DNA of 64,000 nucleotides, from NCBI GenBank assembly GCA_039000515.1, contig JBCFYV010011172.1:72179941-72243940 (forward strand), written 5' to 3'. Below the pieces are notes generated by a model. That model was not told the origin of the DNA and did no database searches. It saw only the letters and a list, made by a program, of their open reading frames with translations. Shown here in pieces: positions 42,751 through 56,850 of this stretch. This DNA comes from Timema cristinae. Its lineage: Eukaryota > Arthropoda > Insecta > Phasmatodea > Timematidae. The position numbers were made by a program, and so were the translations under genes. Within the stretch, counting starts at the first letter, position 1, and every line of letters starts with the position of its first letter.

Positions 42751-45700
42751 TATTGCCGTTTCTTTTAAATGCCAGAATTCTCATTCAATGGGTATCTAGT
42801 TTGACATTCTTAAATAAAATGGTTGTGGGCGATGTTACCAACTCTGGTCAGTCATATTCATATATATTGTTTATTGAGCTTTAATGGCACTCTTGTATTC
42901 AGTAGGCAATTCTTTAGCTAATTCCGGGCATCAAATATAAATATTACATTCGGGGAATGCTCCCAATATTGTGTGATTCAGAGTGCTTGGACCTTACCAC
43001 AAACTCTCTTAAAACAGTATCTGAACATCTGTTGCCATAACATCAACAATAGGAATCCTGACAAACCTGTGACCAACCTTGCCACAACTAACAAAGACTT
43101 TGAATCATGCTACTCCATCAAAACACTCGATACATTTCCATTCTTTAAATCAGACAGCAAGGACTGGATTGCTTAGGGATTACCTGATACAAATTGCTAC
43201 TAGATGCATAGCTGCCAATTCTCCAGAATGTTTCATATTAATTATGAAAATATAAATTCATTTAAAATTTCAAAATATCTTTGATCATTCAGTCCAATTT
43301 TAACTAAAATTTGAGTTAGTGCTTCCATTCGTTAGAAAATCTTGAGACCCTTCTATTGCAATAAAGATTTTTTTTTCTTTCTTGGGCCCTATGTGTTTTG
43401 GGGTATAAAAGTTGTCCCAGAAAATTTGAATGATGTGACTTTCCCCCTTTTCCTCTGTTCCCTTCAAATTAAAATCTGTGTACAAGTCAATTTTGTATGA
43501 AAGAAAAGAGTTGATATTTTAAATATGGTGACATATTTTTATATCTTAATTAATAAAATTAAACAAATATAGGGCTTATTTAGTGTAATCTTGTGAAATT
43601 TTACAGTTGTGTTGATTATTTTACCATCTGTTGTGAACATATTTAATAATGTTCTTTAAGTGTTGGTAGCTACGCAGATCTCACTAGACAAGACTGTAAC
43701 AATGAACATGGGTTGACTACACTGCTTACAACCTTCGAGAAATATGCTAAATTTATGTTAAATTGAAGGTATTTTTTGTTGTTTTTTTGTCCCCTTTATT
43801 TGGATTAAGACCAAAAAAATTGTTAAATATAGTGTGCCATCTTTTAAATTACATATTCAGTTTGAGAAGTTAGAAGAATGTTAGGTGACCTTTTTCCACA
43901 ATAGTATCTTGTTACAACGTACTAATTTTGTTTTGAACATGATGTCCACACTCCCCATGGTTTAAAATGTTATTTTAGATCTTTGGCCTCATTATTTTAC
44001 AATGCATGAGAGAGGATTGGATTACTTTTACCCTCTTGGTAATCTTTATCCAGTTAAGAAAATATAAGATAAATGGATTTCACATAGCTTTATGATCACG
44101 TGAAATCTTATCATTCAAGCTGAATAATTTATATTTGTATTTGCCATAGTCCAAGTATTTGTATTGGATAGATAATATGTTTTCTATATTTGTCTTAGCT
44201 CTAAAATATTTTCTAGCAAGAGAGTCGCTAATGAAGGCAAGCACTTGACTGTATTATATACTTTTATTCAGATACATACTTTAAAGATGATATGTTCTAT
44301 TTAAATTTATAGGGTTACAAAGCTTCGAAAAGTTATGTCAAAGGTAAACACCCGTATTTCCCTCCACATTTTTAAAAACATCCTGAAGTAATCTAAAAAT
44401 TTTGACAGCTGTTTAATAGCCCAAAAAATATAAACCAAAAGAGTAACATCTTTATTTTTGCAACATTTCATAATTTTATAACACCTAGTGTCAAAAATTC
44501 ATCATTTCATTTGGTCATTCACAACAGTTATCTGTCTTTCATTTTCTTTAACAAGTCTAAAATATTTTCTTCTGTTTTCCCTTTATTTTAACTAAATCAA
44601 ATACTATGTTTGTCATATTAATTTTGTAAATCTTTTATTTTCATTTCAACACCTTTTACTTTATCTGGTTGCATCTATAATCTAAACAAGCGGAAGTTAA
44701 ACCAAAATTATGTTGGCTCCATCTTTCCGTTTTCTTTGCATTGTTTTAAGTTTACTTTTCAACATGCAAAGTTAAACACTACAAACCCCTACAAATTTAA
44801 TATAAGTAGGTTATCACTACATAACTGAAAATCCGGGTGATAATCTATTAAAACATCATACGTGTAGTATTTGAAACAGTTCTATTTGTATTTTATTGTA
44901 TAATGTTTGTACAACATCCGAGTTCTGAAGTTTGTATTTATTTTTAATTTGGTCACTTTTGTATATTTATTTATTTTATTTAAATGTTCAGAAATTCCCA
45001 TTATTAAGAAAATGAAATAGGTGTTCACACCAAGTTTTGTGATGACCTATGTTATAATTTTAAGTTTGTTTAATCCAATATACTGTAATATCACTCCATC
45101 ACAATTATTTGAGAGAAGAATTTCTAAAATGTTTGGCTCTGGCTCTTTAACCCAATCATTATTTGCTTGACACTGTTTCATTAATATATAACTCATAAGA
45201 TATATATAAAATAAAAACAATCAAGCCAAGTATTCAGTTTAGTTCCCTTCAAATTTAGGTCTGCTGCTTAAAGTTTGAATGTCAAATTTTGTTTCACAAA
45301 ATTTCTAAGCTTTCTATAGTTTAAGTGGTTATAAAAATTAACTACATTATTATATGTAATAATTCTTTGTACATTTTTACATTTAAAAAAATTACAACAT
45401 TAAACATTTAAAAGCTCAACCCACATGTTCATTTGAGATGTGCAACATTTAACTTTGTTATTGTGTTTGTGTGTAAGAATGGATTTATTGTCAAATCTTT
45501 GGGGGAAAAAAAACCAAAATACAAATTAAAAGTGAGCTGCATTAGAGAGATGTAAAAAAAAAGCTTTCTTGGTAAAAGATTTGGTTCAGGCCGACTCTTA
45601 ACTTGGGAGCCTTGATATAATTGTAGACTAGAAAACTGGTTTAGGTTGGTGAAGTTGATCATTGCATTTCTTTATTGTTTCATTGAAATAATGGATCTTT

Positions 45701-48700
45701 CTCGATTTTTTTTTAACAATACCTTATTTATTACTTAATAAACATGTATAGTTATGACACTGCCTTTTACATGTTTACTGACTCTTAAATGTGATGTATG
45801 TATATTTTTTAAATAATTTGAGTGTATTGCTTTTGTAACATAATATTATGTTAATAATCTTATTAATAGTTAATAAAACTCATATATATTAAAAGATTAT
45901 TCAAGATTATGGTTTAGAATATTTTATTATAATTGTATAAAACTATAATCACTAATTTTAAATATAATTTAGCTGCCTCTATACAATTTGCTAACTTTAT
46001 GATTTTGGTTTTAATGCTCTTTGAGTGTGAATAATCATTTATACTAACCTAAATAACTTCATTTTATGTGGGTTTTTAAACACTATTTTATCAAATGCTA
46101 ATTTAAAAAAACTTTATAAGAGAATTTGACATTTTCTTTCAAAATGAAATCTTTTGTTCCAGACTTGTTGTAGACTACTTTGGTTTTATTTTATTTGAAG
46201 AGACCTAGAATTTCATTAAACTGTTGTAACAATGTGAAATTATTTATTTTCAGAATAGGGGTTTTCAATTATGCTGTGCAGGAAGCCCATTTTCACAGCT
46301 TAGAGGTTCATCATTTTGAATCTTTTTCTTCTGAGTTTTGTTTTTGGGCAGAGTGACCTCATAAAATTATGACATATAACACATGCCTTAAGTAAAATAC
46401 ACTATATTTAAACTTTTACTGCGAATTAAATATATACTGTTTTTATTAATTATTTTGAAGAAAAAACAGAAGTATTTGGTTCCATATTTTAAATTACAAA
46501 TATAAGTTAAATCTTAATTGACACACAACTTGGATCAAATCAAATATTCATTTTTAACATTTTTTAAATGAATAATATAGGTGTTCTTAATGCAATGCTG
46601 TAAAAATGTACAGTAACTGTTAGTTGTATTTACTATACAAAATATACTTGTCAGTGTTGATAGACGACTAAATACAAAGTTAGTTATTTATATTGGACTT
46701 TGACAATAACAAGACTTTGTCCCTAGCGAATGGAAGTTTATATATTTCTAAGGCTTATTTCATTTGTTTTGTTTCATTAAAAACCTTGAGGGGCTGCTGC
46801 ACATCATAATGTGAATTGGTTACTGGTGTTAAATATAATAAGTTAAAATTTATAAAACTTGCAATGTGACGAAATAAATAATAAATTGGTGGTGGCAGTC
46901 ATACAAAAAGAATGATAGTAACAGGGTGACAGGAAGCAATACTATTTGTTAAACCCCCTTCCCCCTTTTAAAAAATAAATTTATGACAATTTTAGCACTG
47001 CCACTAAAATAGGAAAGTTATTGTGACAAATTAATTACCATACTTTTATATCTAGTTCTATATAGTTTTTGTTCTAATTATCTTATTCCATCATGAGAAT
47101 TAATCAATAATACTAATTTTGTTTGGCATTTTAAGAAGATATGTATGAATTTATAATTTTTAGTACTGGTACTGAAACTCATTATTTAAATAGGCACTAT
47201 ATATATTAAAATAAATTATATATTTAGATACAATATAATACTATCAGAGATATCTGTTATTAATAAAATTGTTTGGTGTCATTTCTTATTGAAGGTATAC
47301 ATATGATAAGCCCAACACTTGTTTAGAAATAAATAATTTTGTGTAACTGTGGGATGTTCTTTGATAAGGGAAATAGTATTTACAATTATTAATGAGTTTA
47401 AATTTTATTTGTCAATAGTACAGAAATGAATTGAAAAATATGCTTTATAACTTTCTTATTTATTTTGAAAAACAAAATATTTGATCACACTAATGATATG
47501 TTTATTTTATTATAAATTATGTATTTGTTCTTAAATTGAAGTGATTCACATTTTCCCCTAATCGTACTGAAGCTCTTAAGAATAAATGAATGTTTGTCAT
47601 ATAACGACTGCAGACAATATTAGGTTTGTTTTTATGGTTCAATGAATAATTTTACAAATATAAATTCTATTGAAACTATGTTAATTTGCTCCTTTTATAA
47701 ATGTAGAATAATTAGATGTGTTTTTTATCTTTTAATAGAAGAACTTTTTTTACATAGAGTTATGCTTTAATAGAGATTCCTTTTACCCCATGCACAAAGC
47801 TATAATGCATACTATTTCAATAAGTGATAAGATAACCTTGAGGTGGAGGTTAGTTAAATGAATGTGCTGCTGTGGGATTCCATTGTTTTTAATAGAGTGA
47901 ATAGAGTTGATGTAAAACTAGTTTTGTTCTTATTCCCTTTTTTCTCCCGTACAAAGTATTTCTCTCTATGTATGTTTGTATGTACTTCTTGGTGGTGTAT
48001 CTGTAAGAATCGACTACTTCTGTCAATCTCTCGATTCATTAATGACATAAAAACAAGATGGATTCTGCTCAAGTCGAGTAAAACTTGTCAAAACATATTT
48101 AATGAGTGCAACCTAATTTTGAAAATGTCCATAGTTTTTAAGTTTAGGCTATGACTATTTGTTTTCAAAGTCACAACAAATAGTAGACTAACGATCTCAA
48201 TTTCATCATATCTGTCAAAAATGTAACTTTGTTTTACAACACTTTATAGTATAGCCAAATTGTATTTGCATTCCTGCCTTTTCTTTAAATATAAAACAAC
48301 CTAAGGTAAGTATTTTTAATTTATGCTGTATATTATAAGAATACTTAATGTGTTTTCTCATTAGTTTAGTACTTTTTGAAGGAATTTTAATGTAGTAGCG
48401 TTGCGAGTCTCATTGAAATTGTGTTAATTTTGAGTTGGACTGTTGGCTAATTTTGTCCCAAATACCCTTTTCTTTTTGAATTGTAAACATTTGGAGCACT
48501 AGTGTTTATAATTTTGCAATTTCACTATTTTTTATTATTTTTCAATAAAAGTTATTGAATGAATTATATCTAATATTTTTGTAACCATTAAATTAAAAAA
48601 TATTAAGGACACATTGTATTGAACATTTAAAATGCTGAAAATAAAATTCAGATTTTTTTTTACGATCAAAACTTCTAAAGTGGTTTATTTTATGTTGCGC

Positions 48701-51700
48701 TGTGTTGTGCTTTTTTTTTTTTAACTGTTTATGACAACTGTGGGACATTGTTTAATATGGGCAGAACATTTTAAATTTGTGTAGAATGGCTCAAATAATT
48801 TTTTTTATGTTTTGATTGTACATTATATGTAATAATTTGTTAAAAAAAATTACATATTCGAAAATGTTTCCAAAGTATAATTATTTGTGTGAAATAATTA
48901 TTTTGAGCTTATTCGTGTTATCAAGTTTTTTAATTGTACAAACGTTAAAGTTTGAAGTTATTTCAATCAATGTATATATACATATATAAATATATATGAG
49001 TTAATTAGAACATTTATTGTAATTTTAATTCTTTTTCAGAGTGTTACTAACAATAGTAAGTACAATGCATTAAAGTTAACTCTATTTACTTAATTGTACA
49101 TAAATACAGTTATGAAATGCACCGTTTATCAAAGACAAAGAGAATATTTTTTATTGCTTTGACCGATTTTTATTTAGATCCTATATTTAGTTAATAATAT
49201 GCATTGTGATATCTTATTGGATTAATATCTCGGCTAAAACAGGTTCATTTAAGTCAGATTATTACTATATGGATACAAAAGCAATTGAACTTGTTATTGA
49301 GAAAATATGTATTTCATATTAGATTCACGAATAAACTTAGCCAAAATTTCTTTATTAATTTGGTTTATACTATTTGTGGGAATGTACCAAACGTAATGTT
49401 TCTTGTGTGTGTGAAAATATTATCAATAATCCTAAACCTTTTTAATATGCAAGTCAAAAATGACTGCAAAGTATAATTTATTTGGTAATTAATTTTAGGT
49501 TTGTTATGTAACATCTGTATTAAAGACCAAACCAGCCAAGTAGCCTTAACGATTCTTGTGACTGAAAGTAATATGCATGTGCGAGTATTCCATCCATTAA
49601 CATCAAGGCTTACTACATGTAGGTATATACGCCTTAAAAATAATTTCTTGTTAATAAACACTTACAATGAATAATATATTATTAATTTTATCATTAAATC
49701 TCAAAAGCCTAAAAACCTATTATTAGAAGCTATAAAATATGATGAAACATTTGTAATCACATTCTCAAAAAATATAATTTGTTTGAACATTTAAAATGTA
49801 AAATATAAATTGCTTCTGTTGACTGTATTGTGCAGATTTCACATACTCATAAAAAAGACAAAACTTTGGTTAGAGCAACTTTGTAAGTTACATCCAAAAC
49901 AAGGTTTTTGGGGAGTTAACTTGCAAAGTTGTTATTCAATGCCTCAAATGTAAAATAATATTTTCATGTTATTTTTTTGTTTTGGATAAAGACTTTTCTT
50001 TTTTAAGTTTATTTTGGTTTCTAATTGAGAGACATTTCTGTATATTTGAAAGTAGTGGCAATTGAATGCATTCATGATTTGTCCTTGCTATCTCAAAATC
50101 ATTGTTAACTAAAGATAATTTAATTATTGGGTTAATAATTATAATTAAATGCCTCATTAAGGTAGATCATATCAGTAAAGTAGATCTTATAAGAAAATTA
50201 ATGTAATGAACTCTATGAGGAATTCATTTTTGTATTTTAAGAAACTATTAAATATATAAGATACACATATATATTATATCTCCACACTCCCGTAGTTAAA
50301 ATACATACATCTTTGCTAAGCCATGCGGGACAATTTACCTCAAATATAAAGATACCAGTGTACCAAGGTTGAAAATCAATTCTATTTTATGAGTTGTGAT
50401 GCTCTTGCACTAAAATATTTATTGTAGTGGGACACTTTTCTTAAAATAGTTTAATATTCAAGTGAAACTCTACTTACAACTTAAAATGTACTTACTTTGA
50501 GCTATTTAGCTCTCTACAACAATGGTATCACATTATCATATATAAATGTAGTATCTTTCCTTTGAAAACGTTGTACATTTTAGGTAGAAAGAAATCAAGT
50601 TGAAATATATTTATTTTTAAATAAGCTTTTCTCTTAATTTTTTTTTACTTAGTTTTTAAAATATTGTTGCTATGTCTTTAATTTTTAGTAGTCAAGTTGA
50701 AATATATATATTTTCAAATAATCTTTGGGCATGGCCATACTTAAGAAATAGTCGCAGCGACCAAGACATCAGAACATCAAGCCATTTTATTTATATGAAA
50801 AAGACAAAGTCACTCATTTGCGACCAAGTTGCTGTCGCTAGGCTGTAGTCTCGTAATACGGCCACCCTCGATATATAACAAGGCTTGTGCTGGCTTTATG
50901 GTTGCAAGTATGGCCACAGCCTACCCTTGAAATCCAGTTTTTACTTTTTTTTTAATATTTCTGCTATAGCTTTAATTCTTAATAGTCAAGTTATTTGGGT
51001 TGACTTTTACCATGCAGTTTTTTTTAATCAATATTGTCAATGTCAGCCATTAATGATGATGATGAGTCAATATTTGGTATGAATTTGAATTGACCTCATA
51101 TATATTTTGTATTTTCCAACTCATTTTAATTGTGTGATTTGACTTATTTCTGTATATAATGCAATTCTTCACTGGACATAAAATTGTGTATAAATGAAAA
51201 CGTGCATAAATGATCATTTATGTCCATTTATTGGACTCACAATTACTTTTAGAAAATCAAACTAGTTTGCTAATTTACATATCTTGTTAACAATTTATAT
51301 AAGTTCCATTTTGACTATACTATTAATGAAAGTAAAAATTTCAAATCCAATTATTTGACAAAATACTCATAAATAATTATTTTACACATTAGGATCTCAT
51401 TTTGAAATTTGTATGTTATGTCTACTGAAAGGAACAGGCTTACTTTGATTAGTGCTGCTTACCTTTCAATGTACAATGAAGTGTACAAAAAATACAAATT
51501 TTGATAAGTATTTCTAACAATTATATTTTTTCTTCAATTACTTAACAGGAGTCTTGATTATTATTTTTTGAGAACAGTTTAAGGGTTTGAGGATTTTTTT
51601 CTTTATACAACTCTGTTTACATTTTTTTTATCAGTGTTTGAAAGTTGTGTGTTCATCCCACTTCCATTTTGATTACTTTTGAATTGGTCAGTAAATAAGT

Positions 51701-53299
51701 TAGTCTATGTCATGTCACTCACTGTATTTGAACTCTTCTTAAATGAAGCGAATAAAAATCCTTCAATTTTAAATAATGTAAATTCTGACAACTCTGTAAT
51801 CAAATTGTTTCCTCTCTGTTAGTACTTGAAATGTTGAATTAAATAATTTTGAAAGCCTGTAAAATACAATTTGAAAATAATGCATTGAAAAAACTCATTA
51901 ATATTGTTTTGTTGTAAATTATTCATACAAAAATGTTGCTACCAATTTTGAAGAGTTTGAATTTAATAAATAAGCTAGTCACTATAGATATTTTTTTACA
52001 CAGAGTGTTTTTGTGAGTCAAGGCTGGATTTATATGGAAAAAAGTGCAATATTGTAAGAATGTGCTACTATTTGATTGTTGATTGAAAACATCTATTAAC
52101 ATCTAACAAGAATATTTTTATTTTCTATATATCATCTTAATGACTGATAAAATGTTAAAACATTGAATTATTATCCATGCTCTTTGGAAATATGCAGAAA
52201 AACAAATGGTTTATTAAAATTAATAAATATATTATTTATGTACAAAATGGTCCAAAGCAAATATAATATGTATATGTGCATTTATGAGAATGTGTTCTGA
52301 TTAGTGCGTGACTTGAAGCAGAATTAATCGACAGAAATGACTAAAATTAAAATGTTTTAAATATAACATTTCTAAGGTCTGTGAAGTAATGTTAATAAGG
52401 CATACAGTGTCGGCGGTACAATTTGACTTGGTTAGAAATAAATTAATAGAATCAAAAATGTTTTTTAGTTGTTTAAACATTAGCTAATTAAATTTCAACA
52501 TTTACAACTTGGGGAAAATTTTAGAAATCTCCTGGTGAAATAAAATATTGTAATTTTTATAAATAGACTGGTTGTGAACTTTTTTTTTATATATATATAA
52601 TTCACTTTGTCAATTTGTGATAGTACCACCGCGCCCTTTATTAATCTTTGAATTAAAATAAAGTACAAAAAAAAACAATGTGACTGCGTTGTCGAGAATG
52701 TTAAAGCTTGTATCTACTAATTAATGTTAATTGTATGTCAATGTGATCCATTGTAGTTTGGATTGTCAAATTTTGTACCATACACCACCAAAACACCTAT
52801 CATAGGAAACTCTGTTCAAATATCACTTCACACTCATTGTACATCATTTCAATAAAAAAAAATGTGATAGAAAAATATTGCCTTGATGTTAATTTATATT
52901 ACCCTTTTTTTTAAAAAAATAAGAAAAGGCAAGAGTCACAGGTTGGCTGAATTTTTAAAATCTGTTTTAAAATAATTGTTGAAGCTCAACTAAATAATGA
53001 TATGTAGTTTAAGACAAATAGTTCCATTTATTTACCTACTCAAAATTTGTCAACTCAATGACTCGTGCTTTAACTCTTAAAATTATAAAGATATGTATCA
53101 CAAAACCTTAATGTAGAACATTTTGATATATTCCCATATTAACACCCCCTGTGCTTAGGATTTGAACACAAACCATATTACTCTTCAATCAATATCTAAG
53201 ACTTGGTTTACAAAAACATTTGAGATAATTCTCATGTTCAATTTTTTTTTTTTTACAATAGTTTTACTTGATGGCTAGACCATCTCTACATTTACTCTT
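42751..53299. other. 10.5 kb gene-free, T-rich stretch
   Basis: No exon with splice sites, no RNA gene and only one small transposon was recognised. Open frames are short and of AT-driven composition; one at 42973-43176 has a more mixed composition but no recognisable domain. AU-rich element-like ATTTATTTATTTTATTTA occurs at about 44965. Many AATAAA hexamers are present. It may be intergenic, or part of a very long twin 3' UTR. Confidence 0.45.
50727..50867. mobile_element. Small MITE, 141 bp
   Basis: GGGCATGGCCATACTTAAGA at the left and, inverted from the right end, GGGTGGCCGTATTACGAGAC are imperfect inverted termini; GTCGCAGCGACCAAG and inverted TAGCGACAGCAACTTGG extend the similarity. A target duplication was not identified, so the superfamily is open. 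Confidence 0.55.
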
Positions 53300-53485
53300 T
53301 TGGATTAGGGAATAAGGTAGAATTTAAAATAAATGCACCCACATTTTTGTGGAGTAAGATTGGAAAACCATTTAATAAAACCCATACTTAATAGACCTGA
53401 CTGGTAATCGAACCCCTATCTTGCCGTCACCAATAAACCAAACTAGATAATCTTGACATTTAGTCGATTTCCCCACTAATGCAGT
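53300..53485 (-). mobile_element. SINE (group B), antisense, tail missing
   Basis: The + strand shows the antisense body: GGGAATAAGGTAGAATTTAA, GCACCCACATTTTTGTGG, AAAACCATTTAATAAAACCC and a B-box complement GGTAATCGAACCCC. The head lies to the right. The common 3' tail is not visible. Confidence 0.7.
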
Positions 53486-53899
53486 TTTGTTTTTAATTTT
53501 GATAAAAGACACCTCCTTTTATTGCAAATAGTAATTAGCCAGCACTCTCACCTAGAAACATCGTATGGCAGGAGGGGTAGTGACAGGAAAAGTTACCACG
53601 TATCCATTCGCCAAACCAAATGATCTGCAAGACCTAAATGTTGATTTGTTTGTAACAATTTATTTTATATTTATTTTTGTGGAAGGCGTCTGTGGTTCCT
53701 TTAACAGAGCTGCCACTATTCTCTCACTATAAAATTATCTGTATTTTCAAGGCTTTCCAGAAGGAATTCCCATGTTTTAATCTCACAAATTACAAATTGC
53801 ATTTAATTTACAAATGAATGATACATATTTAAAAAAATCATGTACTGTATTTTCATAACCTAAATTTAGGCCTATTCTCGGTAGTAGTCTGTAATGCTA

Positions 53900-54020
53900 T
53901 AGAGATGCTGCACTGTATTCAACACATCGGCAGACGTCTCTCTAAAGTGATAAAATCGCGAAAGAGTTTCAGCGGCTCTCAATGTCTCCTGTAATGTCAA
54001 ACAATGCCAGTTCCTTCTCC
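53900..54020 (-). pseudogene. Possible C-terminal scrap of a Tigger transposase
   Basis: The minus strand reads ETLSRFYHFRETSADVLNTV, similar in pattern to the amphipathic C-terminal helix region of jerky/Tigger transposases. The evidence is the pattern and the position about 1.4 kb downstream, on the same strand, of a clearer Tigger fragment. It might be unrelated. Confidence 0.25.
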
Positions 54021-54944
54021 AAGGGTGCAGAATATGTTCAGAGATTCAATATTTCCCCAGAACATTACATTTTTATAAAAAATTCCCTGAAAACCATAGC
54101 GCTCAAAATAAAACATTGAATATTTTATAGAGGCTGAAGGGAATAAGGATTATTTACCTACTACATAGTTTGGAAAATTCAAATTCAAATATATTTTAAT
54201 CACGGTTATTTTTATAGTACTTACCTTATAAAAAATGTCTCCCAGAAATGGTAACCTTCTCATTTCCTTGTGTGCACTACATATTGTTATTAATTGTTCA
54301 TTGATACCAGTAGGCTTACCGGTACTAACATTTAATTTTACATCTTGATAGTAAGAGGTATTGGAGTGTAATTCTGGGAGGCCTTGGTTTAATTGTTAAT
54401 TTTCATAGATTTTTCGTTTTTTTGTAGACTCGCCACTACTGCAAGGTATTTTACTATCAACCACACTAGGGGAAATACTATCGCTATTTATGACTATGAC
54501 TTTTCCCTGATCACATAGTTTATTTCACAAAACTTGCAATAATCCCTTGATCTTTACTTCTAGGTTTTTCTTGGGGATGTTTATTAAATACATGATATCC
54601 GAGTTTATCACGTCTGCCACATCATTTACAATAAGCACAATTAATGACTTGTTTGCAATTAAAAGTTGACATAATAAACATTTGTTTCACTAAACCATCT
54701 AATTTTTTATAAACATTTATCTATTGTACAATGCACAAACCTTAATAGGTCCACTAAAAACAATTTCATGGATACACAATTATTACAAGCATGTCACAAG
54801 TTTAAATAAACTTTGCGTACGCTGTGTAATTAGGCCGCTATAACGTGACTGAATTCAAAACAAATCATCGCTCACTCTTCCCTACCCTCTACCGCCTGCC
54901 TGCCATAGCTACCAAACACCCGCGATAGGGTAGGTGACTGATAA

Positions 54945-55085
54945 CCCATCACTCAATTACGCCATTAGCCAGGTTGAATTATTAGATTTTTCCTTTGTCC
55001 CGTATTTAAACCTCTGACTTCTTATCTAGAACTCTGACACAGTATCTTAGTCCTTAGACACCGCAACTCTTTGTGCTTACACTAT
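54945..55085 (-). mobile_element. tRNA-like SINE relic, antisense
   Basis: On the minus strand GGTGTCTAAGGACTAAGATA is followed about 40 bases later by CAGAGGTTTAAATACGGG, spaced like degenerate A and B boxes. No standard tail is found, so this may be a third SINE type or a chance match. Confidence 0.3.
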
Positions 55086-55329
55086 GGCACATATTGATAG
55101 AGTCAGGTGTTGCATGTCATCAGCCTTAGTTTTTCATACAAATGAAACTAAAATATCAAAACCAGAATGTACTAAAAATGTCAACAAAATCATTGGACTT
55201 TTCCCTGCCCCAAATTTCCCCAGGACTGCTTTTAATCTCCCCCGGACCTCATTCGTATGTTTGGACATATTCTGCATCCCTGTCCTCCTCTTGTTCCGTA
55301 TCTTCTTTAACACTAGCTTATGCTTCTAC

Positions 55330-55660
55330 GTTTTTTTATTCCCGCAGTAATTTCTGAATCGCTCAACACTTGAAATGTTTCTACGTGGTAATCCACTGAC
55401 ACATAGGAATCAAGATCATTTCCAAATCCCTTCATATTGAATTGTTTAATTCACTCCGAGAACGGCAAGTTGTCTTCACCTTCTTCTTCATCATCATCAG
55501 GTAAATTAGTTCGTGCGAGTTGTGCTTTACTAAAGTACTTTGTTATCATCTTAACTTTGGATGGGCTGCGCAGTTGTCGAGTAGAACTTTTATTTTTTTC
55601 AATGACAGCTCTGTCCTACTTATTAGTTATTCTTCAAAAAAACTAGATGTCATCCAAGCT
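55330..55660 (-). pseudogene. Tigger/pogo DDE transposase fragment
   Basis: The minus strand reads LSLKKIKVLLDNCAAHPKLR then TGA; LLDNCAAHPK is the second catalytic-Asp block of the pogo/Tigger DDE domain. After a deletion and frame change come SKAQLARTNLPDDDEEEGED, a stop in place of the usual Trp, and VSVDYHVETFQVLSDSEI, the acidic linker and the region before the C-terminus in Tigger proteins. The middle of the DDE domain is missing, so the gene is dead. TIRs were not located. Confidence 0.7.
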
Positions 55661-55798
55661 TTTTGGTTTTCAATGTAGTTTACCTGAAGTTTTCTAATGT
55701 TTTTAAAACCTAATATGCAGACTTTTCCCCACAGCTAAGAGTTTCCTCTTTTCAGTTGCGTCATATTCGCACAAACAAAAAAACTGAAACTCTTAGTT

Positions 55799-56083
55799 GG
55801 TGACCTGGTGGTCTAGGGGTAAGGTGTCAGACTTCTGTGCTGGCGGCCGGGGTTCAATCCTCGGTCCCGGCACAGATTTATCTGATTACCAAACCCATCC
55901 TTCACCTCTGACAAGACATCTTGTGAATGTGGGGAATGCCAGGCCTCCACCGTGGTTCGGATTCCACGTTAAACTGTAGGTCCTTTATTTCATCTCACAA
56001 TCACCCTACCATTACACATTAGCGTAAGTGTGTATAACCTGAATGGGTAGTAAGACGCGTGTCTAAATAATAATAATAATAAT
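55799..56083 (+). mobile_element. tRNA-derived SINE (group A)
   Basis: A full-length copy begins GGTGACCTGGTGGTCTAGGG and has the B-box GGGGTTCAATCCTCGG. The tail GGGTAGTAAGACGCGTGTCTA leads into ATA repeats. It shares with the two copies below a version of the body containing AAGACATCTTGTGAATGTGG, so these three form a younger subgroup than the copies near 5.7 and 7.3 kb. No convincing target duplication was found. Confidence 0.9.
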
Positions 56084-56261
56084 ATTTAAAACAGAAGTGA
56101 TGTTCAGTGCGAGAGGTAAATGCGCCTACGCAGACTGGTACAGGCGAGTTAAAAACAAACTAAAAGAGGAGCCTCTACAGTTGTACAACTCCATCGCAAC
56201 ATAACAGGCGCTGTTTACAATACTGTAATATCTTTCCTATGAACATATTACATTTATTTGA

Positions 56262-56850
56262 TAGGGTTAATGAATTCAAATATTTAGAAACAATTTTAAC
56301 TAGCGATATCATTATTAGATTGTAAATTAGGAAAAGAATAGTCGAGAACTGCTTGTTATTACTCGGTCAGTAAGTTTTGGCCTCTCGTCTCGCCTGCTGT
56401 TAAGAAAGGTAAAACTCAGAATATAAAAAGCAATAATTTTACTGGTTGTTCTCTGTGGGTGCAAAACATGGCCTGTTACCGAAAATGATGAAAAGAAATT
56501 TAGTATGTTCGAAAACAAGGTGCTTAGGAAGATATTTGGTCCAAAAATGGATGAAGATAGTGGGGAGTGGAGGAAGCTACATAATGATGAGTTGCATACC
56601 ATGTACTCATCACGAGACATTGTTAGGATAATAAAATCTCGCAAGTTACGATGGGCAGGTCATGCAGCATGAATGGGAGTTTCTTGAATCACGTTCAAGG
56701 TATTAAATGGCAAACCCAATGGGAAGACCCAGACAGGAGGATAAAATGTTGATAGACCTGAGAGAGAGAGGGAGTAATGAAATAAATTGGACAGAATTAG
56801 CTCAAAATAAGTATAGGTGGTGTGATGAACTTTCGAGTTCCTAATGCCAG
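56262..56850 (+). pseudogene. Non-LTR retrotransposon 3' coding remnant
   Basis: In several frames the + strand encodes the C-terminal part of a LINE reverse transcriptase: RVNEFKYLETILTSD, then a degraded stretch, then KMDEDSGEWRKLHNDELH (frame corrected by eye), DIVRIIKSRKLRWAGHA and a terminal FEFLMPE. The KLRWAGH block is a hallmark of a very common insect LINE type; clade not fixed (RTE- or Jockey-like). Multiple frameshifts and stops make it inactive. It is unrelated to the R1-like element at 20-23 kb. Confidence 0.75.

Noticed and set aside
42973..43176. Open frame with mixed composition
   Set aside because: No domain, no start context or splice sites that convince, and no neighbouring exon.
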